A program made the translations under genes and the position numbers. Positions 7,893 through 17,400 of a stretch of DNA of 41,323 bases are shown here, in pieces. The notes under the pieces are model-generated. The model was not told the DNA's origin and made no database searches. It worked only from the letters and a program-made list of their open reading frames with translations. The stretch comes from Verrucomicrobiia bacterium (GTDB lineage: Bacteria > Verrucomicrobiota > Verrucomicrobiia > Limisphaerales > DASXHY01), in contig DASPIL010000044.1 of assembly GCA_035629175.1 (NCBI GenBank), positions 1 to 41,323 on the forward strand, in the 5' to 3' direction. The stretch's first letter is position 1; every line of letters starts with the position of its first letter.

Positions 7893-10316
7893 TCACTCGG
7901 AATCTCCCTTCATCAGTCGCACGTCGTACACAGGCGGCACGCGTGTGCCGGGTCGCGCTGCGAATTTGATGGTGACGCGGCCATCGGCGGCGCGGGAAAG
8001 GAGCGCGGGCGGAATGGAATAACGTTGCTCAACGGATTGAGCGGACCGCTGAGAGGGCGTTTGGATGGCCGTCAGCGGTTCGCCGTTGGCCAGCACTTCG
8101 AACGCGCGGTTCGTATCGCCGCTCCCGTAAGTGACCTCCAATTGCACATTCTTTTCGCCGCGCGGGTTGAGCGTGTATTGAAACCATTCGCCGCGCCGCC
8201 AGCGGCGATTGTTGCGCAATCCCGTGTCGGTCCTTTCGCCTGCAAAATCGTGTTCCACTTCGGGCTGCTGTTCGCCGACCGCGACACGATCCAGAGTGTT
8301 TGCCTCGCGCGCGGCTCGGGCCCGTTCCTCGGCAGCGAGCTGTTCGCGCCGCGCAGCCAGTTGCTGCTTCGTGGTTAATTGCCAGTACATCTGGTAGCGC
8401 GCGTCGTGCAGCCGGAAGAACGGGATGAGCGGAAGGCCGCCGGGCGCCGGCGGCTCAACGATATCGACGAGTTTGAATCGAAGCTCCTTTGCGGCGGGAA
8501 CGGGTTTCACATGCTGTGGAACCTCACGCGCGCTTGCCAGCAGAACGGGTGCGCGATCGAGCGGAATGAGCGGTCCCGATGCCACGTGACCCATGCGGCT
8601 GTCGTTCGCAACAAGGCCTGCGAGATCGTTGGTGCCCGAAGGAGAGGCCAGCACGATTGGCCCGTGGAGAATCGCAGCCCAATCGGATCCGTCGGGGAGA
8701 CGTTCCACTGTGGTGCGCATGGGGAGCTCGATCTCGACACGATCCCCATCGCTCCAGACGCGCCGCAGTTCGAAATAGGAGGATGGCGTTGAACGAACCG
8801 TGACGGGCTTGCCGTTCACGCGCACCGCGAATTCGCCTTCCGCGACCCAACCAGGGTGTCGCAGGTGAAGCGAGAACTCGGACGATTCGCGAAGCTTCAG
8901 CGCGAGTGTGGTGCGTGGTTGATCCGGAAAGCCCGTTTCCTGGCGCAGCGTCAGCCCGAGGTTCGTGGCCGTGATCTCGGACGGGATGAACAGATTCACG
9001 TAAAGGCCGTTGGTGGAATCCGCGTAGATGAACGCGCCATATTTCCCGGGATTCTCAATGCCACTGCCGACGCAGCACCAAAACCCTTTGTCCGGATGCG
9101 AATAGACGCGGTAGTGCTGTGGGCGAATCGGGGTGAAGTAAACGAAGCCGGGCCGATCGGGATGGATCGAGGCAAGAATATGGTTGTAAAGCGCGCGCTC
9201 GTAAAAGTCCGTGTAGCGCGCGGCGGGTTCGGTCGCGAAGAGCTGCTCGGTGAGGCGGAGCATGTTGTAAGTGTTGCAGGTCTCGGGCCCTTCGCGATGT
9301 TCCAGCATGCCGCTGAAATCTTTGGTGTCATTGAAGTGTTCCGAAACGCTGTTGCCGCCAAATGCGAGACTTCGCTTGGTCGCCACGTTGTCCCAGAAAA
9401 AGCGCGCGCCGGCATTCGCCTTGCGATCGTCCATCAACGTGGCGATCCGTGCCAATCCTATGACCTTTGGAATTTGCGTGTTGGCGTGCAGGCCCGTGAG
9501 CCGGTCCTCCTGGCGTTGCAACGGTTCAAGCACAGCCTGATGCGAGAAGCGCCGGGCAGCGCGAAGGAATTTTTCATCTCCCGTGATTGCATGGATGTCG
9601 GCCAGCACCTCGTTCATTCCGCCGTGCTCAGCGCGCAGCATGTCCTGCATTTGTTCGTCGCTCAACTTGGAGATCAGTTGCTCGCACCATTCGCCATAAC
9701 GCACGAGAACTTTGCGCGCGGTCTCGTTGCCTGCAACGACGTAAGCGTCGCGGAGCCCGGCGAAGGTCTTGTGCAGGTTATACCACGGAACCCACTTGCC
9801 GTTCAGGCCGAAGCCATTGGCCTGCAGGCGGCCGTTCGCGATGTCGTTCCAAATCGCGCGGCCGCCAGGGACTCCGCCGATGTAACCATCAGCACTGTGT
9901 TGCTGGCAGCGGTCGAGCTCAGCGACCATGTATTCCAGGCGGCGTTGCAGTTCGCGGCCGGGAGCATCCGCGCCTGATGCGATCATTGTGGAAAGAGCGG
10001 AAAGGTAGTGGCCAGCTGTGTGGCCGCCGAGGCCGCTGCTTTCCCAGTTTCCGTAGGGAGGCGACTTCGGTTCAAGACCCGCCTCGCGGAAGAACGGCGC
10101 AAGGAGCCGGTCGGGATCCATCGCAAGCAGGTAAGCGCGATTGGCGTTCACCGCTGCTGCAAACGGTCCCTCGTCGAGAAGGCGCACTGACGAAAGCGGC
10201 GTCAGCCGTGCAGGAGTCTTCGGCTCAACGGCAAGCGGGGCGCCAATGGCGGTTTGGGCCAGGAATGCCAGCGTCGAAGCGGACCAGAGCAGATCTTTCA
10301 ATGGGTGCAGTCGCAT
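7893..10316 (-). CDS. Exported GH127-type beta-L-arabinofuranosidase
   Basis: An 807-residue protein with a signal peptide (LLWSASTLAFLAQTAIGA). It is a member of the former DUF1680 group. Family marks are LGGHTAGHYLSAL (about 96-108), WYNLHKTFAGLRDAY, HGGMNEVLAD, and the zinc/catalytic set: Glu326 (SEHFND), Glu345 and Cys347 (GPETCNTYNM), and Cys414-Cys415 (FWCCVGSG). In characterised GH127 enzymes the equivalent cysteines and glutamate bind zinc, one cysteine is the nucleophile and a Glu is the acid/base; all have counterparts here. A C-terminal all-beta region follows (about 620-807), as in longer GH127/GH146 relatives. The gene lies 21 bp after the GH43 gene. The expected reaction is release of terminal beta-L-arabinofuranose from plant glycans or hydroxyproline-rich glycoproteins. 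Confidence 0.92.
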   Translation of the reverse strand: MRLHPLKDLLWSASTLAFLAQTAIGAPLAVEPKTPARLTPLSSVRLLDEGPFAAAVNANRAYLLAMDPDRLLAPFFREAGLEPKSPPYGNWESSGLGGHTAGHYLSALSTMIASGADAPGRELQRRLEYMVAELDRCQQHSADGYIGGVPGGRAIWNDIANGRLQANGFGLNGKWVPWYNLHKTFAGLRDAYVVAGNETARKVLVRYGEWCEQLISKLSDEQMQDMLRAEHGGMNEVLADIHAITGDEKFLRAARRFSHQAVLEPLQRQEDRLTGLHANTQIPKVIGLARIATLMDDRKANAGARFFWDNVATKRSLAFGGNSVSEHFNDTKDFSGMLEHREGPETCNTYNMLRLTEQLFATEPAARYTDFYERALYNHILASIHPDRPGFVYFTPIRPQHYRVYSHPDKGFWCCVGSGIENPGKYGAFIYADSTNGLYVNLFIPSEITATNLGLTLRQETGFPDQPRTTLALKLRESSEFSLHLRHPGWVAEGEFAVRVNGKPVTVRSTPSSYFELRRVWSDGDRVEIELPMRTTVERLPDGSDWAAILHGPIVLASPSGTNDLAGLVANDSRMGHVASGPLIPLDRAPVLLASAREVPQHVKPVPAAKELRFKLVDIVEPPAPGGLPLIPFFRLHDARYQMYWQLTTKQQLAARREQLAAEERARAAREANTLDRVAVGEQQPEVEHDFAGERTDTGLRNNRRWRRGEWFQYTLNPRGEKNVQLEVTYGSGDTNRAFEVLANGEPLTAIQTPSQRSAQSVEQRYSIPPALLSRAADGRVTIKFAARPGTRVPPVYDVRLMKGDSE

Positions 10317-10337
10317 AACGGGTCCACGAATAACGCA

Positions 10338-11729
10338 TTATTCGAACTTCCAATAGTCCATATTCAACAGCGGTTTTTCGCCGCCGACGAACCTGAGGCA
10401 GAGATCGTGGACACCGCTTGCCTCGGAGACTTCGCACGAAACGGTTTTCCAAGCCTGCGCACCGCCCGTGTTCCCGACCTTGCAGGTGCCGACGAGTTTT
10501 CCGTCTGGGCTTCCCAGGCGCAACTCGATGGTTGCGGCCTCATCTGCGCTCGCTACTTGCGCGCTGAACTTGCGGGCGCCTTGTGCAAAATCGACACCGG
10601 CCACCTTCACCCAATCGCCGTTGTGAAGATCGGCCAGTTGCATGCCTCCCGCCGGGCAGGGTTCGGTTTCAACGCCGTGCTGCGCGAAAAACGTTTCCGC
10701 TTCGAAGCGCGAAAAAGGATTCACGCGGCCCACCTGGTTCACGCCATTGGTTGTATACTTCACCTTCTGGATCGTGTTGTCGGGATTATGGAACAACTCC
10801 TCGATGGCGAGATTGCGGCGAAATCCCGCGGGGATTCCTGCCTGACGCGCGACGATACGGTTGTGGTAAACGTGGTACCATTGGCCCTTGAATTCAAAGT
10901 TCGCGGCGTGGTGATTGTTGTTGTTGAGCGGCGGCTGATCTGAAACCACCCCGCCGTAAACAAATCCTGTCGTCGGATTATCGCTGGTCAGGTAATCGAA
11001 ACGCATCTGCGCCCTGGGTGTTGTGGAGTAGGAGAAGTAGTAAATGCCGTTTCGCTTGTGCACCCACGCGGCTTCGAAAAAGTTCGTGGCGCTCATCTTC
11101 ATGACCTCGCCATCGAGGCTGATCATGTCCCGCTTCAATTTTGCTATGCGGACGTTGTGGTCGCCGTTGCCGCCGAAATACAGATACGCCTGTCCGTCGT
11201 CGTCGATGAATACGCCTGGATCGAACAGCCACATGTTGGTTGCGGGTTGAACGCCGGGCGTGCGGGAATTGATGAGATGCGTGCCCAGGGGATCGGTGAA
11301 CGGTCCGATCGGGGTGGGCGCAGTGGCAACGCCGATGTTGGCGCCGCCGTTCCCGAAGTAGAGAAAGAATTTTCCGTCGCGTTCAATCGCCGCGGGCGCC
11401 CACGTCTTCTTCGCCCACTTCGTGCTGTCCGCCGCGCGAAATACCGACCCGTGATCGGTCCAGTTCTTCATGTCGCTGCTCGATACGCAGATCACATTCG
11501 GAATGTTATAGCTGCCTTCGACAGGGCTTTCGTCGTCGTTGGAGCAGTAGATGTAGACGCGATTGCTTGTGACGAGCGAGGTTGGATCCGCCAGATATCG
11601 ATGCGAAACGATCGGGTAATCGGCGACAACGCTGGGTACAAGCCCGAGCAATGCGATGGACGAAACGATTCGGGTGAAATGGAAATTCTTCATGCGTGAG
11701 GTTGAAATTGAGGAGGGCAGGGACATCAT
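10338..11729 (-). CDS. Exported GH43 enzyme with C-terminal CBM6-like module
   Basis: A 463-residue protein; the signal peptide is MKNFHF followed by IVSSIALLGLVPSVVA. A five-bladed GH43 propeller spans about 38-330. The catalytic triad is visible: Asp48 (LADPTS), Asp170 (WLFDPGVF) and Glu219 (FFEAAWV). Residues about 340-463 form a CBM6-like carbohydrate-binding module opening with SRFEAETF and ending NMDYWKFE. The ATG at 11729 overlaps the stop of the upstream GloVer gene in an ATGA arrangement, which favours translational coupling; an internal ATG at 11693 would give a shorter, equally good signal peptide. Alpha-L-arabinofuranosidase or beta-xylosidase activity is usual for this family. 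The GH127 neighbour favours an arabinose-containing substrate. Confidence 0.91.
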   Translation of the reverse strand: MMSLPSSISTSRMKNFHFTRIVSSIALLGLVPSVVADYPIVSHRYLADPTSLVTSNRVYIYCSNDDESPVEGSYNIPNVICVSSSDMKNWTDHGSVFRAADSTKWAKKTWAPAAIERDGKFFLYFGNGGANIGVATAPTPIGPFTDPLGTHLINSRTPGVQPATNMWLFDPGVFIDDDGQAYLYFGGNGDHNVRIAKLKRDMISLDGEVMKMSATNFFEAAWVHKRNGIYYFSYSTTPRAQMRFDYLTSDNPTTGFVYGGVVSDQPPLNNNNHHAANFEFKGQWYHVYHNRIVARQAGIPAGFRRNLAIEELFHNPDNTIQKVKYTTNGVNQVGRVNPFSRFEAETFFAQHGVETEPCPAGGMQLADLHNGDWVKVAGVDFAQGARKFSAQVASADEAATIELRLGSPDGKLVGTCKVGNTGGAQAWKTVSCEVSEASGVHDLCLRFVGGEKPLLNMDYWKFE

Positions 11730-13828
11730 TGTGTAAAGGAACGATAAAAACGAACGGCGCCGTCGTTTGTCTCCGCAAAGTCCCAGGCACCGTCCGCATT
11801 GGCCACGTTCGTCGAAACGTTTTGCCAGGTGACAGGAGGATTCAAACTGGTGGTGGATTGAATCACATTTGTGGAATCGGCATCGCCGGTGAAGTGTACG
11901 GTGAACGTTCCGTTTGTCTGCAGCATCACGTTCGTTATGACAGCAGGATTTGCCGCCAACGGAATCCTGAACACAGTGCCGCTGCCGCCCGGGCCGCCGC
12001 TGAAAGCCGTGCCAAACAACGCACTGCCTGCACGCACCACTGGCGCTACTGGAAAGGCTCCGTGTGCATTCGTGCCATTGGACGACACCGCTGCAAAGGC
12101 GTGGAGTTTCGTAAACTGCGTCGAGTTCAAGTGAAAGCTGAAAATCGTGCCGGCTCCGCCTGGGCCACCGAGCGGCGCCGTTCCATATAGAACGTTGCCG
12201 GAGAGCGTCAATCCCGCGCCCGGAGACGCGCCCCCGGAGTTCGTTCGGCTTTCAGGATCCAGTGCAGAAAAATGATGCAACACGGTGAAGTCGTTTCCAT
12301 TCGTCTGCATCGAGAAGAGAGTGCCGCGCCCGCCGTGTCCTCCACTGAACGTGGTGCCGTAGAGTGTTCCGTCGGAGAGAACCAGCCGTCCGCAGGGCAT
12401 GGCGCCGTCGATGTTGGTCAGTGTCGCCGGGTCAGGCGCTGAAAAGCCATGGAGTGTTGTAAAATCGGCGCCGTTCGTGCGGATGGAAAAAACAGTTCCA
12501 CTTCCGCCCGGCCCTCCGGCGGCAGTCGTGCCGTATAGAACCCCGCCATCCGCGATCAATCCGCCCGCCGGGATTGCTCCGTCCGTGTTCGTGCCTGACT
12601 GCGCATCCAGGCCGCTGAAGTTGCGCAGCACTGAAAATCCGGTTCCATTTGTCGCAACCGAAAAGATCGTTCCATTTGCCGCTGCGCCGCCAGCGGTTGC
12701 CGTTCCATAGAACCTCCCGCCGGCCTCGACCAACGCACTGGACGGGCTTGCGCCGCCAAAGTTCGTCGCGGTGTGCGGATCGATGGTTGCAAAGTGGCGC
12801 AGGACGGAAACGCTGCCGTTGGTTTCCATTCGGAATACTGTGCCTGCGCCGTTGTTGCCGCCTGCGAGACTTGTTCCGAAGAGTGCGTTTCCTGAAATCC
12901 CGAGAGCGGCCTGCGAATGGCTGGCGTCAGGCGCCGCTGCGAACGACCGAACAGCAACCATGTTCGAGCCATCGGTGCGCATCTGAAAGACTGTGCCAGC
13001 ACCGTTGACGCCGCCGTTCAAGGTGGTGCCATACACACGATCATCCACCACGATGACTGCCGCCGCTGGGTTGGCTCCTTCGGCATTGCTGCCGTTCGCG
13101 GCCGGGCTGAATCGATGCAGTGCGATTCCATCCGGGCCGTTGAAGGTGTTTGTCATTGGCGGCGGGTTGGATGCGGTTCCGCTATCCAGGTCGGCAACGG
13201 TGAAGGAGGCACTTGCATTTCCGAACGCGAATTTGTCGAGGTCCAGGCCGTTTTCGCGCGCGCCAATCTGGAACGTTTGGGTGAGGCTTCCCGCGCCAAC
13301 AGTAAAACCGGCGTGGCTGGTGAACTGGGACAGGTTGATCCACTTCCACACGCCATTTCCCACCGATCCGCCGCCCGTGACGACTTGCGCGTCGTTGTTG
13401 AACCCTGCACCTGCGAGGCCGTTTACGAGGATCCAGTCAAAGTTCGATGTGGGCGATTTGCTGCCGAAGCTGGAAGCCAAAAACATGCTGTCGTCGTTGA
13501 ACGCGCCGAATCCGGTTCTGAGCCGTGCGTAGAGGTGGTAGAGGCCTGGCTCGGGGAATGTGACGGTGTAACTTGCCACGCGGGCGGCGGTGCCGGGTTG
13601 GTTGCCGGCTCCATCTGTTGCGACGGTAATATAGGTGGGCGTGCCGGAATTGTTCAGGGTCCAATCCGCGCCGAGCGTCCCCGATTCAGACTCAAAAGAT
13701 GCAAGCGCGGCGCGAGTTGTCGTTGGGAAACAGCAAAGGAGAAGCGCGGTTATGATGGGTAGCGAATGAGCACTCGGCAGAGACCTCGTAGTCACGGCGG
13801 TACAGAGTGTCGGTGCGCTGAGCTTCAT
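11726..13828 (-). CDS. Secreted GloVer-repeat protein with N-terminal carbohydrate-binding-like domain
   Basis: From ATG 13828 the protein has 700 residues and a signal peptide (LPIITALLLCCFPTTTRA). The frame stays open to 13942, but that extension is charged and lies upstream of the signal, so the shorter start is preferred. After the signal comes a jelly-roll-like domain beginning FESESGTLG and containing LYHLYARLRTGFG, resembling CBM35/CBM6 modules. About seven copies of a 50-60-residue GloVer repeat (TIGR03803 type) follow, each of the form LHxFS...DGA.P...L...LYGTT..GG.GG.GTVF. These are predicted to build a beta-propeller. The C-terminal segment (TSLNPPVTW to RFYRSF) matches a module common at the ends of verrucomicrobial secreted proteins. 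First gene of the run; it overlaps the GH43 gene by 4 bp. No catalytic residues were recognised; a glycan-binding or scaffold role is inferred. Confidence 0.88.
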   Translation of the reverse strand: MKLSAPTLCTAVTTRSLPSAHSLPIITALLLCCFPTTTRAALASFESESGTLGADWTLNNSGTPTYITVATDGAGNQPGTAARVASYTVTFPEPGLYHLYARLRTGFGAFNDDSMFLASSFGSKSPTSNFDWILVNGLAGAGFNNDAQVVTGGGSVGNGVWKWINLSQFTSHAGFTVGAGSLTQTFQIGARENGLDLDKFAFGNASASFTVADLDSGTASNPPPMTNTFNGPDGIALHRFSPAANGSNAEGANPAAAVIVVDDRVYGTTLNGGVNGAGTVFQMRTDGSNMVAVRSFAAAPDASHSQAALGISGNALFGTSLAGGNNGAGTVFRMETNGSVSVLRHFATIDPHTATNFGGASPSSALVEAGGRFYGTATAGGAAANGTIFSVATNGTGFSVLRNFSGLDAQSGTNTDGAIPAGGLIADGGVLYGTTAAGGPGGSGTVFSIRTNGADFTTLHGFSAPDPATLTNIDGAMPCGRLVLSDGTLYGTTFSGGHGGRGTLFSMQTNGNDFTVLHHFSALDPESRTNSGGASPGAGLTLSGNVLYGTAPLGGPGGAGTIFSFHLNSTQFTKLHAFAAVSSNGTNAHGAFPVAPVVRAGSALFGTAFSGGPGGSGTVFRIPLAANPAVITNVMLQTNGTFTVHFTGDADSTNVIQSTTSLNPPVTWQNVSTNVANADGAWDFAETNDGAVRFYRSFTQ

Positions 13829-13948
13829 GCGAAGGGGGAAACTAGCGGAATCGCGTCGCTGCCAGCCATCCGACATACGTCGTATGCGAGGAGGGGCGGG
13901 GGTAATCTGATTTCGTCCCTGCTCATCGTGTATCAAAGTCAAACGCGC

Positions 13949-14384
13949 CTCCTCTCCCCAGCCCTCTCCTCCGCTCGGAGCGGAAGAGAGGGAGTCGGGA
14001 TGGGAATGGACAGGCGCATATTAAGGCGCTGGTCTCAGGCTGCATTCTTCTCCCCTCACCTGCGACGCAGGAGCGGGAGACGGGTGGGGGAGAGGGTGCT
14101 CTGATTTTTTCCCCTACTGTCGTGCTATCCCAAGTCAAACGCGCCTCCTCTCCCCGGCCCTCTCCTCCGCTCGGAGCGGAAGAGAGGGAGTTGAATGGGG
14201 CTTTACACGCAAATCAGGGCGCTCGTTTTCAGACTGATTTTCTCCCCTCGCCTGCGACGCAGGAGCGGGAGAGGGGCCGGGGGAGAGGGTGCGCTGATTC
14301 CTTCTACAGCGTGACGTCGGTCCCAAGCTCAAACGCGCCTCCTCTCCCCAGCCCTCTCCTCGGCTCGAAGCCGAAAAGAGGGAG
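13949..14384. repeat. A-B-A-B-A array of the palindromic repeat in a divergent promoter region
   Basis: Module A occurs at about 13949-13995, 14143-14190 and 14337-14384; module B at about 14049-14103 and 14240-14297. Orientation is opposite to the array at the window start. The third A has CGGCT-CGA-AGCCG at its tip where the others have CCGCTC-G-GAGCGG, so the stem is kept although its sequence differs. The linker AAACGCGCCTCCTCTCC before each A is shared with the block at 19290. The array fills most of the 13829-14449 gap between the divergent GloVer gene and the PA14 sensor kinase, so promoters for both must lie within or beside it. Confidence 0.92.
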
Positions 14385-14449
14385 ACGAACGCATGGGCAC
14401 GCGAGGCACGATGGTTGCAGCTTCGAATTCCTTTCGGGTAAGCTGAGAC

Positions 14450-17400
14450 ATGATCGATCCCCGACATCGGGTCCGGTTGGCGGGAGTTTTTCCGTTTGCG
14501 TCCATGGTGCTGGCGCTGCTCGGTTTCACGTTCGCCCAGTCTGTTGAAGCCCAAATCATTACCAACCTGCAACAGCTCACGACCGCCCTCAGTTCGGAAG
14601 AACGCATTTTCCGAAACGTGCGGCTCGAAGTTGTGGTCTGCGCGGCGAGCCGCCCTGAGATCGGTGTTCTGATCGTGGAGGACAGTTCAGGTGTGGAGCT
14701 TCTCGAGGTGGGCCGGTTTCGGGACGCACTTCGACCCGGAGAACGCTTGCTCATCGAAGGTTATCATTCCCTCCTGCGCCGAAGGCCGATGGGCATCGAA
14801 CTCGCCGCCGGCCCGCTCGTGGACAATGACGGCATTCACATCCATCGCACATGGCTTGGGCGTGTGCCATTGAAGGAAGGGCTGCATCCGATCCGCCTGG
14901 AATGGTTCAACAACCTCCGCGAATCCAACCTCGAGGTGTCGTTCGGAATTTCCAACCGCCCGCCGCAGGCAGTCGATCCAGCGGATTTGTGGCATGCCAT
15001 CGTCGACGAATCCGGCCGCACAAATTATGCACCCGGGCTGCGCGTTGAACACTTCGAGGGCTATTGGGAGTCGATGCCGAACTTTGATTTGCTGGTTCCT
15101 GTGAAGACGGAGATTGTGCCGGACTTCAGCCTGGATTTCACCACGCGTGATGAGATGACCGGAATGCGTTTCAGCGGTTTCTTCAAAGCGCTGGAGGACG
15201 GCCAATATTCATTCACCGTTCGATCCGATGATGGAAGCCTGTTGTACATCGGCGACCCACGGCTGCCGATTGTTCGGCTTGGAACTGCCGAGGTGCCGAA
15301 AGCGAAACGCGCATTTCCGGAAGAGCCGATGGAGTCATTGACGCACCGAAAATGGGCGACCATTGAAGGGCGCGTCGGCTTTGTTTCGCAGCAGGCGAGA
15401 GGACTTGTGTTTGAGCTGCGTTCTGATCGCGATGTCATTCTGGCTCAGGTGGCGGATGCAGAGGGTTTGGACGTGTCGAAATTGAGGAATGCCGAGGTGC
15501 GGGTGACAGGCGTCGCTCGCGGGGTGATGACGCGCGACCAACGCACACTGCTTGGGCGTGTTTTCGTCGTCGATTCCGGGCATATTGAGATCGGCCGAAC
15601 TCCGAATCGCCGGCATCCGCCGAGTGTCATCACATCGGTCGGCGCAGTGCAAAGTCTCCCGCTCGACGTGGCGCGGCGAGCGATTCCGGTGCGGGTTCGC
15701 GGTGTTGTGACGGAAATCAGGACGTCCTTTTTCGAGCGGAGAATATCCCTGCAGGACGACACTCGCGGGATCTTCGTTCAAATCCCGGCGCTCACGAACG
15801 TCCCGCCTTCGTTTGGTGACCTGATTGAGGTGGAGGGTCACAGCGAGGCGGGTGATTTTGCGCCGATCATCGTTGCCAGCAAGGTGGTGGTGCTGGGCGG
15901 CGGCTGCTTGCCGGAGCCTGTGCGGCCGACCTGGAATGAGTTGCTTACGGGGAGGATGGACGTGCAGTGGGCGGAATTGCACGGATTGGTCACTGCGGTT
16001 CAAAGCAACACGGTTACGCTGCTTCTGCCCGAGGGACGGCTCGATGTCCAGATGGATGACTACTACGAATCCCAGCTCGCGCCGTTTCAAAGCTCGGTTG
16101 CGCGGATTCGCGGCGTTCTCTACGCGGTCTGGAATCCGGACTCGCGGGAAGTGACTGTGGGAACCGTTCTGATGCGAAACGCAGCGATCGCTGTGGATGC
16201 CTCCGCGCCCGATGACCTTTTTGACGCGGCTTCCAAAACGCCCCGTGATCTCCTGTTGTTCGATGCGCAGGCGACCCCCTTTCGCCGCGTGAAGGTGCGC
16301 GGCGTGGTTGTTCATGCCGCTGGTTCGCAGGCATGGCTGCAGGAGGATGGCGTGGGAATTCGGCTGCTCCTCGCGGAGCGAACCTACCTGCGCCCCGGCG
16401 ATATTGTGGAGGCGGTCGGATATCCAGACATTGGCCGCACGGCATTGCTGCTGCGTGAAGCGGTGCTGCGCAAAACGGGCGAAGGGCCATTGCCCAAGCC
16501 GCGACTGCTGGCAGAAACGGAGCTGCCTGCTGAAGGCCTGGATTCCATCCGCGTTCGAATTGAAGGCAAGTTGCTGGGCTGGCACACGGAGCAGGGCTCG
16601 CCGGTTCTGGAAATGCAGTCTGGCTCCAGTTTGTATCATGCGCGCTTCGCTCCCCGCGCTGGAACGGAATTATCGCTGCGGCCAGGCAGCAGGCTTTCAT
16701 TGGATGGCGTGTATGCGGGGCGCGGCCGCAACCTGGGCGCGGGCCACGAATCCGACTCGTTCGCGCTGATGCTCAATTCCGCGCGGGACGTGGTGGTGTT
16801 GTCGCAACCGCCCTGGTGGACCTTGCCCCGATTGCTGGCTGTCGTGGGAGTGCTGCTCGTGACCCTGGCATTCACCGCCATCTGGATCAAACAATTGCGA
16901 CGCCTGGTCGAACAGCGCACGACCCAGCTGCAGCACCAGATCCGCGAACGCGAACGCATTGAACATCGGCACGCGCTCGAAGCGGAGCGTTCGCGGATCG
17001 CCCGCGACCTGCACGACGACCTGGGTTCGAGCCTCACGGAGATCAGCGCCCTCGCGAGCACCGGCCTTAGGCGCGAGGAAAAAGCGCTGGAGGCCCTTGG
17101 TGGCGAGGCTCGGCGCGGGGAGGAGGCGAATCCTGCTTCGCTGTTCCAAACCATCAGCGGCAAGGCCCGCAATCTGGTTGCGGCGCTCGACGTCATCGTC
17201 TGGGCGGTTGATCCCGAGGACAATTCACTTCAATCGCTGGCGGATTATCTCAGCGGATATGCGGCCGAATTCTTCAGCCACACCAACATTTCCTGCCGCT
17301 TCAGGGTGCCGGTTCAATTCCCAGACGTGCGCATCGAGGGGCGGGTTCGGCACGATCTGCTGATGGCTGTCAAAGAGTCGCTGAACAACATCGTTCGCCA

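Noticed and set aside
8856-9977. 373-codon plus-strand frame
   Set aside because: Antisense to the GH127 gene, which carries the complete zinc and catalytic set.
15335-16639. 434-codon minus-strand frame
   Set aside because: Antisense to the PA14 sensor kinase; His/Arg-rich composition typical of a GC-rich shadow frame.
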